In this document: positions 1 to 6,162 of the stretch, in pieces
Layout: every line of letters begins with the position of its first letter
How positions within the stretch are numbered: position 1 is the first letter of the stretch
Assembly (NCBI RefSeq): GCF_002087075.1
Contig: NZ_MWSM01000035.1
Span: 1 to 16,523, forward strand
Length of the DNA stretch: 16,523 bases
Source: Streptococcus pseudopneumoniae ATCC BAA-960 = CCUG 49455
GTDB lineage: Bacteria; Bacillota; Bacilli; Lactobacillales; Streptococcaceae
Reading direction: 5' to 3'
Position numbers and translations under genes: made by a program
The notes under the pieces: generated by a model
What the model saw: the letters and a program-made list of their open reading frames with translations, nothing else
What the model was told of the DNA's origin: nothing
Database searches by the model: none

Positions 1-735
1 CTTTAGCTTGTTTCTTAGCCGCTGCTTTTTCTGCATCTGAAAGTTGTGCGTTCGCATCAATCTCGGCTTCTTTTTCCTTAAGCTTAGCTGCTACTGCTTC
101 CTTAGCTTTGTCCTTAGCCACTGGATTAACTGCTGCTACTGCGGCAATTCCGTCTGCTTGCGCTTTGTCCACGCCTGCTTGGTCGCTTGCTGCGTCAATG
201 GCTTGGATAGCTTTGTCCGCTGCCGCTTTAGCTTGTTTCTTAGCCACTGCTTTTTCTGCATCTGAAAGTTGTGCGTTCGCATCAATCTCGGCTTCTTTTT
301 CCTTAAGCTTAGCTGCTACTGCTTCCTTAGCTTTGTCCTTAGCCTTGTCTTTAGCCACTGGGTTAACTGCTGCTATTGCGGCAATTCCATCTGCTTGCGC
401 TTTGTCCACGCCTGCTTGGTCGCTTGCTGCGTCAATGGCTTGGATAGCTTTGTCCGCTGCCGCTTTAGCTTGTTTCTTAGCCACTGCTTTTTCTGCATCT
501 GAAAGTTGTGCGTTCGCATCAATCTCGGCTTCTTTTTCCTTAAGCTTAGCTGCTACTGCTTCTTTAGCTTTGTCTTTAGCCACTGGATTAACTGCTGCTA
601 CTGCGGCAATTCCGTCTGCTTGCGCTTTGTCCACGCCTGCTTGGTCGTTTGCTGCGTCAATGGCTTGGGTAGCTTTGTCCGCTGCCGCTTGGGCTTGTTT
701 CTTAGCCGCTGCTTTTTCATCGTCGGATAAGTTAG
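1..735 (-). repeat. Tandem 225/237/225-bp coding repeats in the adhesin
   Basis: The same block recurs with starts at 31, 256 and 493 (CTGCATCTGA) and a diverged copy at about 713. The spacings are 225, 237 and 225 bp, that is 75, 79 and 75 codons. The 237-bp unit carries one extra KDKA tetrapeptide. The inner units are almost identical at DNA level, while the copy nearest the N terminus differs clearly (SDDEKAAAKKQAQ rather than SDAEKAVAKKQAK). They encode Ala/Lys/Glu-rich helices of DUF1542-like type. The array runs off the left edge, so copy number is unknown. Confidence 0.9.
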
Positions 736-3220
736 AATTATTATCGATTTCTTTTTCTTTCGCTGTTTTTTCAGCATTGATTGCTGTAATTGCAACTTCT
801 TTTTCGATAGCTAATTTTCCTTTATCTTTTGCAGAATTGATACCATCTTCAGTTGTTGCTTTATCAATAGCATCTGTTGCATATTTTGCTTCTTTATCTA
901 CTTTTGCTTTTTCTTCCGCCTTTTGTTCTGGCGTTAAGGTTGTACTAGCTTCAATAGCATCTATCGCTTTTTTAGCAGCAGCTGCAATTTCTTTTTTAGC
1001 ACCATCTCTATCAAGAGCTTTCAATAATTCTGCTGCTTTGTCTAAAGCTGTTTTCGCTGCTTCTACTTTAGATTGAGCTTCTGTAGCTTCTGCTTTGGTC
1101 GCATTGTCGCCCTTGGCCACCACTACTTTAGCTGCCTCTTTCGCTGCGTCTAAATCTGCTTGCAACTTAGCTACTTCTGCTTCATATGCTTGAATACTTT
1201 CTGGAGTTTTATTAGATTTATCAGCTAACTCCAAATCTTTATTAACCTGTTCTTCAGCTAAGGCGTCTTTTTGTTCATTAGTAGCCTTTTCTGTTAATCC
1301 AGCTTTCGCTTCTTCAAGTTTAGCTTTCTTAGCCTTTACTTCTGCTAGAGCTTCTGACACTTGTTGTGGAGTCGCATTGTCATTCTCAATAACCTGTCTA
1401 GCTTTCTCAAGAGCTGTTTCTGCTGCAACTTTTGCTTGGTCATAAGCCGCTTTACTTTCGGTCGTTTTATCACCTGTTGGATCAGATTCACCCGTCAAGG
1501 CCTCAAGAGCTGTTTTAGCTTCTGTAAGTTCTGTCTTATCCGCTGTTAGTTCTTTTTGTTTTTGTAGAACATTTTTTAACGCCGTTTTATAATTATCAGT
1601 AGTGTCTAAATTAATATTTTCTATGAGATTTTTTACGTTCTCCAATTCAGCATTATAAGCATCCTTAGATTCTGATGTCATCCCTCTTTCATCCTCATCA
1701 GCTGTTTCTTTCAATTTAGTATAAATTTTAGTTAATAAATCTTTAGCTATTTTATTAGTATTTTGAGTAATATTAAAGCTTAAACCTGATATTGGTAATG
1801 CATACTGTCTTAATGGGGATTGATAACCCATTCCTAAATGTTCATTATCAGCAGAGCTAATTCGTACTGCATAATCCGTAACACCTTTTTCTAAATCAAT
1901 CTCTCTACTTTCAAATGTACCTGCTCTCCCTGTCGGAATATAATCTCCTGTCATTTTACTTTCTACTTCTGTCTTGTTTAGATTACGATTATTATATTCG
2001 CTACGAATAAACTTACCATTACCATCTGTTGCTGCAGTAACTGTCGCTTCTTCATCACTTAATCGTTTTTGAGGGTCAAATACTTTTGAATATATTACTT
2101 TCTTCATTCCATTTTGATTAGAAATAACTTCAACTTTATATTTAGCCTTTGTTCCATTAATATCACCAGTATATCCTGTTTTGAATTGAATTTTTACTTT
2201 TGACCCTAGCTCCGTTGAATAAGTTTTGAAAGTTTTCTCTATTCCATTATAATCCTTAAGAGCTTTGGCAGTGTTGCCCGATAATCCTGTTCCTCTATAT
2301 TCAGAATTATCGTAGGCCGCCTCAGTAGAGCTAGCATGCGTCCTTACCTCTGATAACAACAAGATATAGTTACTTGTCCTATCAAAAGCTTGTTCCCCTG
2401 TATATGTCCTATAGTGCTTATTTCTCCCCCTTTGTTCACTATACACGGTATTTACTGTTTCAATCGGAAAAACTCCATCTCCAGTTTTCCTTGCAATTGC
2501 AAATTTCCCATTTTCTCCTACAGCTTTCCAACCACCGAATTCTTTAATATTTTGAACTTGGCCCAATTGTGTATTTGTTTTATCCCCTAATTCATTCATA
2601 TTATTAATTTTTGTGTTATTTTGGATAGCGCTTGGTAATTTTTCTAGTTTTTCTTTTAATTCATCTAGTCCTGCATCATTCCCTGGAGCTTCATAAGTCT
2701 GATTTGCATCTGAATCGGCATCAGCTGCAGTCGCTGGTGGGGCAGGGTCTGCATCACGTCTTTTACGTACTTTTGGCTTGCTGCTTGCTTCTTCTGATCT
2801 TGTACCTTCACCTTCAGATTTTGGAGAGCTAGAGTCCCCACTCACAGAGTCTTCATCCGATTGAGTCTTTGTTGTAGTTTCGCTTCTTTCAGATGAGTTG
2901 GCTTCTTCCTCTTTGGTCTCTGGATGACTTTCTTGCTTGCCTTCATCCCCTGCTTCAGTATTGGTTGCAGATCCTTGTTCCTTTGCAGCAGGAGCAGCGT
3001 AGGTTGGCTGCTGTTCCTCTGATTTTTTCTCTATTTCCGAATCCTTATCAGCTGCCACCTCCTCATTTGACTGTATGGCCTGCGCTTCCTCAGCAGATAC
3101 CGCTCCACTTCCCATAAAGAGATACAGCGCCGCCACGGCTACCGAGGCCGCTCCAAAACTAACCTTACGAATCGAAAACCGCAAGCGCTTTTCTCTATCT
3201 TCATTACCTTTATAAAACAT
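1..3220 (-). CDS. YSIRK-type repetitive surface adhesin, 3' end cut by window
   Basis: The minus-strand frame is open from an ATG at 3220 to the left edge (about 1073 codons). GGAG at 3232-3235 lies 11 nt before the ATG. Residues 12-43 are a YSIRK/GxxS signal (FSIRKVSFGAAS, hydrophobic run, VSA, cleavage near 43/44). Residues 44-175 are acidic and Ser/Glu rich, with a basic patch KVRKRRDAD near 150. Residues about 204-490 form a non-repetitive domain that could be the ligand-binding head; it may be of the SasC/Mrp/FmtB aggregation type, but I cannot prove this. Residues about 500-760 look like two FIVAR-type helical modules rich in Ala/Lys/Glu. From about 760 on there are DUF1542-like helical repeats, the last ones nearly identical. 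An LPxTG anchor is expected beyond the edge. The protein is exported and probably wall-linked. The exact ligand is unknown. Confidence 0.9.
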   Translation of the reverse strand, partial: MFYKGNEDREKRLRFSIRKVSFGAASVAVAALYLFMGSGAVSAEEAQAIQSNEEVAADKDSEIEKKSEEQQPTYAAPAAKEQGSATNTEAGDEGKQESHPETKEEEANSSERSETTTKTQSDEDSVSGDSSSPKSEGEGTRSEEASSKPKVRKRRDADPAPPATAADADSDANQTYEAPGNDAGLDELKEKLEKLPSAIQNNTKINNMNELGDKTNTQLGQVQNIKEFGGWKAVGENGKFAIARKTGDGVFPIETVNTVYSEQRGRNKHYRTYTGEQAFDRTSNYILLLSEVRTHASSTEAAYDNSEYRGTGLSGNTAKALKDYNGIEKTFKTYSTELGSKVKIQFKTGYTGDINGTKAKYKVEVISNQNGMKKVIYSKVFDPQKRLSDEEATVTAATDGNGKFIRSEYNNRNLNKTEVESKMTGDYIPTGRAGTFESREIDLEKGVTDYAVRISSADNEHLGMGYQSPLRQYALPISGLSFNITQNTNKIAKDLLTKIYTKLKETADEDERGMTSESKDAYNAELENVKNLIENINLDTTDNYKTALKNVLQKQKELTADKTELTEAKTALEALTGESDPTGDKTTESKAAYDQAKVAAETALEKARQVIENDNATPQQVSEALAEVKAKKAKLEEAKAGLTEKATNEQKDALAEEQVNKDLELADKSNKTPESIQAYEAEVAKLQADLDAAKEAAKVVVAKGDNATKAEATEAQSKVEAAKTALDKAAELLKALDRDGAKKEIAAAAKKAIDAIEASTTLTPEQKAEEKAKVDKEAKYATDAIDKATTEDGINSAKDKGKLAIEKEVAITAINAEKTAKEKEIDNNSNLSDDEKAAAKKQAQAAADKATQAIDAANDQAGVDKAQADGIAAVAAVNPVAKDKAKEAVAAKLKEKEAEIDANAQLSDAEKAVAKKQAKAAADKAIQAIDAASDQAGVDKAQADGIAAIAAVNPVAKDKAKDKAKEAVAAKLKEKEAEIDANAQLSDAEKAVAKKQAKAAADKAIQAIDAASDQAGVDKAQADGIAAVAAVNPVAKDKAKEAVAAKLKEKEAEIDANAQLSDAEKAAAKKQAK

Positions 3221-3239
3221 ATATCATTTTGCTCCTTTT

Positions 3240-3253
3240 CCGATAATTATCGG
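3240..3253. promoter_or_regulatory. Perfect 14-bp palindrome in adhesin leader
   Basis: CCGATAATTATCGG is its own reverse complement and lies 5 nt upstream of the ribosome binding site of the adhesin. It could be an operator or an RNA hairpin limiting ribosome access. A close relative, CCGAAATTATCGG, occurs at 5296-5308. Confidence 0.5.
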
Positions 3254-3288
3254 TTAATATATAATGGAAGGGCAAATAAAAAGCCCCC

Positions 3289-3314
3289 CCTAAAATATTT
3301 GAGCATACTTTAGG
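3289..3314 (-). promoter_or_regulatory. Hairpin in adhesin 5' leader
   Basis: In the minus-strand RNA, CCTAAAGTAT pairs with ATATTTTAGG over 10 bp (one G-U) around a 6-nt loop. It is followed by seven G and then CTTTTTATTT. The stem sits about 70 nt before the start codon, inside the transcript predicted from the promoter at 3327-3355. It may stabilise the mRNA or act as an attenuator. Confidence 0.45.
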
Positions 3315-3326
3315 TAGGTTTAACTC

Positions 3327-3355
3327 ATTATACTCTCTTTCTTTTTATAAATCAA
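3327..3355 (-). promoter_or_regulatory. Sigma-70-type promoter of the adhesin gene
   Basis: The -35 TTGATT (3355-3350) and the -10 TATAAT (3332-3327) are separated by exactly 17 nt. This predicts transcription starting near 3320 and a leader of about 100 nt before the ATG at 3220. Confidence 0.75.
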
Positions 3356-3778
3356 ACATTATGAACTAAGCTTGATATCATGTATCTTATCGTGGAAATA
3401 TTGACTTCATTTTCTCCTGAAATTTGTTTTTTACCCAGCCTCAACATATATACGGCAAGCTGAAACCAACATTGTTTGACTTGATCGTCAAGCTTTTCAC
3501 TTCACCACCTGCTAGCTGTTTTAAAAGAAAAAACGCTTGAAAAATCAGCGTTATTCTTCGTATATTATTAAAATATATGATTCTATCAGTTTTTTAGAAA
3601 TATTTTATAGTTCAAGAACGATAAGCTCGAGAAACAGCTAGAGTTTCAAATTGCACTACTATCATACAAAACTCTTTGGTCCTATTTATTTTTATCACAA
3701 TTTTGATTTATAGTTCTCCGAATACCTTTTAAATGTGAAAGCATTTCATTGGAGCTTTGAAAAATATATACACTGTTT
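3356..3778. other. AT-rich intergenic stretch between adhesin promoter and SecB-like gene
   Basis: I see no convincing coding frame in these 420 bases. The only clear element is the minus-strand terminator hairpin at 3521-3552. The rest is AT-rich with no repeat I recognise. Confidence 0.6.
3521..3552 (-). terminator. Rho-independent terminator (minus strand)
   Basis: On the minus strand AACGCT pairs with AGCGTT and the second arm runs straight into TTTTTTCTTTT. It lies about 230 nt beyond the SecB-like stop codon and is the nearest terminator for the TAC operon. Confidence 0.65.
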
Positions 3779-4213
3779 TTATTCGTATGTTAACTTGATA
3801 GAATCTTTGTCTTCAAGCATTTTTTTAATGTTAACGACAGGCAATATGAAGTTGGGGAACTCATTACCCCGAGTAATCATATCAGATACGATAGGCCGAA
3901 TATAGGACCAAAGAATTGCTAAACCATTCTCTTTAAGAAAAGTTTCAAAATCAATATCAAATTCTGTCTCGTCATATATAAATGAAAATTCTCCAACAAT
4001 ATCTACAATAAGCTCAAAAGCAGAATCATCTGAATCTATATTTCCTTGCTTTGTTATCAAGTTAACATAAGCAAGGTTTTCAGATTTTCTTATTAAAATC
4101 TGTGCAGACAATTCAGGCTGTAAATTAATAGTACTATTTGTTTGGTCAAAACTAGGATTTCTTCGATACGATACTTCATTTAAAAAGTAATCTTTAAATT
4201 GTAAAGAGGACAT
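3779..4213 (-). CDS. SecB-like chaperone of a toxin-antitoxin-chaperone operon
   Basis: 144 aa, close to the usual SecB length. The C-terminal part carries a SecB-like pattern: FLKENGLAILWSYIRP, then VSDMITRG and FILPVVNI (residues about 89-129), matching the family's run of a helix, a hydrophobic strand and a proline-rich end. The start is fixed by a TAATG overlap with the upstream gene, whose stop TAA at 4215-4213 shares one base with the ATG, and by a GAGGTGG Shine-Dalgarno, so translation is coupled. Streptococci have no housekeeping SecB. In this setting it most likely acts as a TAC chaperone that folds and protects the neighbouring antitoxin rather than in export. The family call rests on pattern recognition only. 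Confidence 0.75.
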   Translation of the reverse strand: MSSLQFKDYFLNEVSYRRNPSFDQTNSTINLQPELSAQILIRKSENLAYVNLITKQGNIDSDDSAFELIVDIVGEFSFIYDETEFDIDFETFLKENGLAILWSYIRPIVSDMITRGNEFPNFILPVVNIKKMLEDKDSIKLTYE

Positions 4214-4557
4214 TAAGCTGCCACCTCACTATTTTCTTTTGTTGTAATTAAGTTTTCAGAATCTATTGGTAAATATGAAAAACATGACTTCTTGTTTTTT
4301 ATATTATATTTAGGCATTGCATTTACTTTAGTTACAGAATTCAAATCATCAAACTCTTTTTGATTATTTAATTGAGGAGTAAAATGGATTTCATCTTTAT
4401 ATTTTTTAAGACTTCCTGATATATTCAAATCATAATCAAATTCATTGTTTACTGAATAAATTTTGTTGGCCTTAATATTTTCAACTAATTCTTGGAACAT
4501 TGGAGAATCCATCAAAGAAAATTCTTCAGTTCCTAAAAAGTTTGACAATAAACTCAT
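4213..4557 (-). CDS. Putative antitoxin of TAC operon (unknown fold)
   Basis: 114 aa from the ATG at 4557, which has an excellent AAGGAGG site 5 nt upstream. A longer reading from 4593 has no such site and would overlap the toxin by 22 nt. I do not recognise a domain. The protein begins MSLLSNFLGTEEFSL, is rich in Asn, Lys and Asp, and ends in a low-complexity tail with SCFSYLPIDSENLITTK. Its position between toxin and SecB-like chaperone is that of the antitoxin in CmdTAC-type systems, and the hydrophobic patch near the C terminus could be the chaperone-dependence segment; both are inferences. It overlaps the chaperone start by 1 nt (TAATG) and follows the toxin stop by 14 nt, so all three are one transcript. 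Confidence 0.65.
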   Translation of the reverse strand: MSLLSNFLGTEEFSLMDSPMFQELVENIKANKIYSVNNEFDYDLNISGSLKKYKDEIHFTPQLNNQKEFDDLNSVTKVNAMPKYNIKNKKSCFSYLPIDSENLITTKENSEVAA

Positions 4558-4571
4558 AAAAGCCTCCTTAT

Positions 4572-5154
4572 TTATAAAATGTTTGTAATACAATTTAAAT
4601 CACGGATACAAATTTCCTCTCCGTTCTTTCCGTTAATTACTGATAAAAATGGAATATCTGTATATGTTTTAGACTGCACGGCTTCATAATTCTTCCCATG
4701 CTGAGACGCTAAATCAAGCAACAGTTCAATAATTAATCCTTGATTTTGGTTAAGAAGAGTAGCTCTATTTTTGGCTCCGCTATCTGCAATATCTGTAATC
4801 TCACGTTCAATTTGAATAGATGCTGCTTGTCGATATTCCTCTAATAAGCTTTGGTTTGCTGGGTCATCCAACATAAAAATATTGTTCATAGAGCTTAGGA
4901 TGATTTCAGCATGAATTAACTCAGGCCTAACCCCGGGTTTGCTTAGTTCAAATGACTTATACTTTGCTACATAAGCAGAAGCAATCGTTTTACCAGTATC
5001 TTTGTCAAAAGGTAGAAAAAAGTAAATACCATTACCCAAATCGTTCGGATGTCTCTGTTTATGAATACCAGGTTTATATTTCTCATAAGAAAAACCAGCA
5101 GATAGAATCTTTTCTTTTATTGGTGGTGCCGTGCCACCCACTATATTGTAGCAT
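4572..5154 (-). CDS. ADP-ribosyltransferase-like toxin (CmdT-like), apparent frameshift at N terminus
   Basis: The main frame is open from 5141 (GTG) to the stop at 4572, 189 codons. It contains LGNGIYFF (residues 35-42), then a helix ending YVAKY, and near the end GEEICIRDLNCI. This order resembles small ADP-ribosyltransferase-fold toxins, in which an HGT motif precedes G-x-G-x-Y. The GTG has no usable ribosome site. Thirteen bases upstream, an AGGAGG site 4 nt before the ATG at 5154 starts MLQYSGWHGTT in another frame, which stops after about 23 codons. Joining the frames near 5124, with one base too many, would give WHGT followed by IKEKILSAGF, a natural ART start. So the gene looks frameshifted, by mutation, programmed shift or sequencing error. 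Being first in the operon before the antitoxin and SecB-like genes matches the CmdT-CmdA-CmdC order. CmdT is described as ADP-ribosylating mRNA; the substrate here is unknown. Confidence 0.65.
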
Positions 5155-5168
5155 AGAACCTCCTGATG

Positions 5169-5181
5169 AAGCTACTAGCTT
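5169..5181. promoter_or_regulatory. Palindrome at TAC operon start site, possible operator
   Basis: AAGCTACTAGCTT is a perfect 6+1+6 inverted repeat lying directly downstream of the -10 box, over the predicted transcription start. That is a typical place for autoregulation by a TA complex. No regulator has been shown. Confidence 0.4.
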
Positions 5182-5182
5182 A

Positions 5183-5211
5183 ATTATACTGTTAAAGCTT
5201 AGATAATTCAA
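5183..5211 (-). promoter_or_regulatory. Promoter of the TAC operon
   Basis: The -35 TTGAAT (5211-5206), a 17-nt spacer and a perfect -10 TATAAT (5188-5183). The leader before the ATG at 5154 is only about 22 nt and contains the AGGAGG site, which supports 5154 as the original toxin start. Confidence 0.75.
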
Positions 5212-5463
5212 CTATTACGGGATTTTTTGAAAAAATTCTAGCGATTTCCAGAACGTAACTGAGCATTAAGACAATAACTACCTCACCTTATCATGCCGAA
5301 ATTATCGGATTTTATCAGAATTAAAACCCCATAAAATCGGGCTTTTTCCATTCTTCAAGAAAACGCTTTTTTGAAGAATAGGATTGTAATTTCTGGTTCT
5401 AATCGTTCAAAATGCGTGTTTTTGCAAAATAGAAATGCAAGCCAGAACCTGCAAAAACATTAT
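5212..5463. other. Intergenic stretch with several inverted repeats
   Basis: No gene is visible. It holds CCGAAATTATCGG (5296-5308) and a 13-bp stem with a 4-nt loop at 5350-5379. It also holds a 10-bp inverted repeat, TGTTTTTGCA at 5417-5426 and TGCAAAAACA at 5450-5459, which starts 4 nt beyond the TenpN-like stop codon. None has a good T-run in the minus direction, so the terminator of that toxin gene is uncertain. Confidence 0.5.
5350..5379 (+). repeat. 13-bp inverted repeat with tetraloop
   Basis: ATTCTTCAAGAAA pairs with TTTTTTGAAGAAT around ACGC. In plus-strand RNA the only irregular pair is a G-U, while in minus-strand RNA it would be an A-C mismatch, so a plus transcript is slightly favoured. 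There is no gene on the plus strand to connect it to. Confidence 0.55.
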
Positions 5464-5937
5464 CTATTCTAAATAGTCTTTTTCTGTTATGACTCTTAAT
5501 CTAGTAGAATAATTCTGGAATGTTGAGAATTTAAAGCGTTTAGGATCTTCAAGTTTGTTTCTATCGTTCATTTCTAAAGCACGGTTATAGTCTATAATAG
5601 CTTTCACTAACTTATTAATTATAGCTCTATCATTGTCCATTACTTTATAATAATCTTCGATTTTTCGAAGTCGAAAAGTAGTATTTAGCAAATAACTTTC
5701 ATCTTCTAAAATCAAGGTTTTACCAATATCTAATCCTTCAACATACCCTTCTTTTGCTGAATTTCGAAGCTTATACTTCAACTGATACTTTTTAGGAATA
5801 TAACTTCTAAATGGAATCAAGAAAGTTAGCCCCTGTATTTTGACAACAGTTACCGCAAATCCCCTTCCTTTATTCATTACTTCCTTCGTCTTAAAGTCAT
5901 AGTCCATCGCTTGAATAAGGTCGTAATCCTTGCACAT
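5464..5937 (-). CDS. Type III TA toxin, TenpN/ToxN-AbiQ-like endoribonuclease
   Basis: 157 aa from the ATG at 5937. The sequence has GRGFAVTVVKIQGLTFLIPF followed by RSYIPKK (residues 24-50), the place where TenpN-type toxins carry I-P-L-R-S and ToxN carries A-P-L-T-S-P-K-K. Then come GLDIGKTLIL, an acidic helical part with NKLVKAIIDYNRAL, and a C-terminal FKFSTFQNYSTRL, which resembles the STLQNYH segment I associate with the TenpN group. These toxins are RNases held inactive by a small repeat-derived RNA and can abort phage infection. Upstream lie a promoter, a pseudoknot-capable RNA and a terminator, as expected. The first β-strand of the family seems to be missing from this frame: it is encoded just upstream in another frame (see 5937-5978). 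The ATG at 5937 has no good ribosome site. Confidence 0.72.
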   Translation of the reverse strand: MCKDYDLIQAMDYDFKTKEVMNKGRGFAVTVVKIQGLTFLIPFRSYIPKKYQLKYKLRNSAKEGYVEGLDIGKTLILEDESYLLNTTFRLRKIEDYYKVMDNDRAIINKLVKAIIDYNRALEMNDRNKLEDPKRFKFSTFQNYSTRLRVITEKDYLE

Positions 5938-5978
5938 TTTAAATCAATTTGACCTAATTTTAACTTTTTGCTTTTCAT
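5937..5978 (-). other. Out-of-frame N terminus of the TenpN-like toxin with a T TTA AAA junction
   Basis: An ATG at 5978, 15 nt past the RNA terminator, starts MKSKKLKLGQIDLK, which looks like the missing N-terminal strand of the toxin. The next bases form the heptamer T TTA AAA (5943-5937) in phase. A shift of -1 there continues straight into ATG TGC AAG, the main toxin frame. Without a shift the frame stops after a few more codons. It may be a mutation, a programmed frameshift or a base error. Confidence 0.5.
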
Positions 5979-5991
5979 TTCTATTCTCTAG

Positions 5992-6016
5992 ATAAAAAGC
6001 TCACTAAAAAGTGAGC
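5992..6016 (-). terminator. Terminator between RNA antitoxin and toxin
   Basis: GCTCACT pairs perfectly with AGTGAGC around TTTT and is followed by TTTTTATC on the minus strand. A terminator in this place, letting a minority of transcripts run on into the toxin, is standard in type III TA loci. Confidence 0.85.
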
Positions 6017-6126
6017 AACATTTCCAATGAGATACTTCTGTTGACGAGCGCGTCTCTCCGCCCCCTCATTGCCTCACGAAAAGGCTAGACGAATCGAAAG
6101 GAGGTGAGTTTTCCTGTTTTCAATTC
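5994..6126 (-). ncRNA. Candidate type III RNA antitoxin (pseudoknotted, about 130 nt)
   Basis: The RNA runs from a consensus promoter to the terminator just upstream of the TenpN-like gene. On the minus strand CTCAC (6108-6104) can pair with GTGAG (6077-6073), and CGTCT (6091-6087) with AGACG (6055-6051). The four arms alternate, so this is an H-type pseudoknot, the fold known for ToxI-type antitoxins. A further helix, AATGAG (6070-6065) with CTCATT (6031-6026), is possible. It is clearly more GC-rich than its flanks. Against the assignment, I cannot see the tandem repeats of about 35-48 nt usual in these RNAs. Near its 5' end it contains TCACCTCCTTTC, identical to the 3' end of 16S rRNA. Confidence 0.6.
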
Positions 6127-6132
6127 TCCTTA

Positions 6133-6160
6133 TTCTTACACATTTTTTTAATTTTGTCAA
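6133..6160 (-). promoter_or_regulatory. Promoter of the candidate RNA antitoxin
   Basis: A perfect -35 TTGACA (6160-6155) is followed after 16 nt by TAAGAA (6138-6133), or after 17 nt by AAGAAT. The -10 is imperfect. Transcription should begin near 6126. Confidence 0.6.
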
Positions 6161-6162
6161 AC

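Noticed and set aside
108..1076. 322-codon plus-strand open frame (Ala/Ser-rich) and similar smaller ones
   Set aside because: It is the antisense of the Ala/Lys/Glu repeats of the adhesin. The repeat gives stop-free antisense frames; no ribosome site or protein family fits.
3284..3290. Run of seven C as a phase-variation tract
   Set aside because: Too short to be convincing, and it lies in the leader outside the promoter spacer and the reading frame.
3730..3752. TGAAAGCATTTCA as a cre site
   Set aside because: It lacks the central CG and lies away from any promoter I can identify.
4213..4593. Longer antitoxin reading from 4593
   Set aside because: It lacks a ribosome site and overlaps the toxin end, while AAGGAGG stands 5 nt before the ATG at 4557.
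5131..5141. GTG at 5141 as the real toxin start
   Set aside because: No ribosome site at usable distance, and the HGT motif with a perfect ribosome site lies 13 bases upstream in another frame.
6096..6120. Plus-strand AAAGGAGGTGA as a ribosome site of a small plus-strand gene
   Set aside because: No ATG, GTG or TTG follows at a workable distance with an open frame; it is better read as part of the minus-strand RNA.
5994..6126. Tandem repeats in the RNA antitoxin
   Set aside because: Two CGTC words 45 nt apart hint at a unit, but the bases around them do not align.
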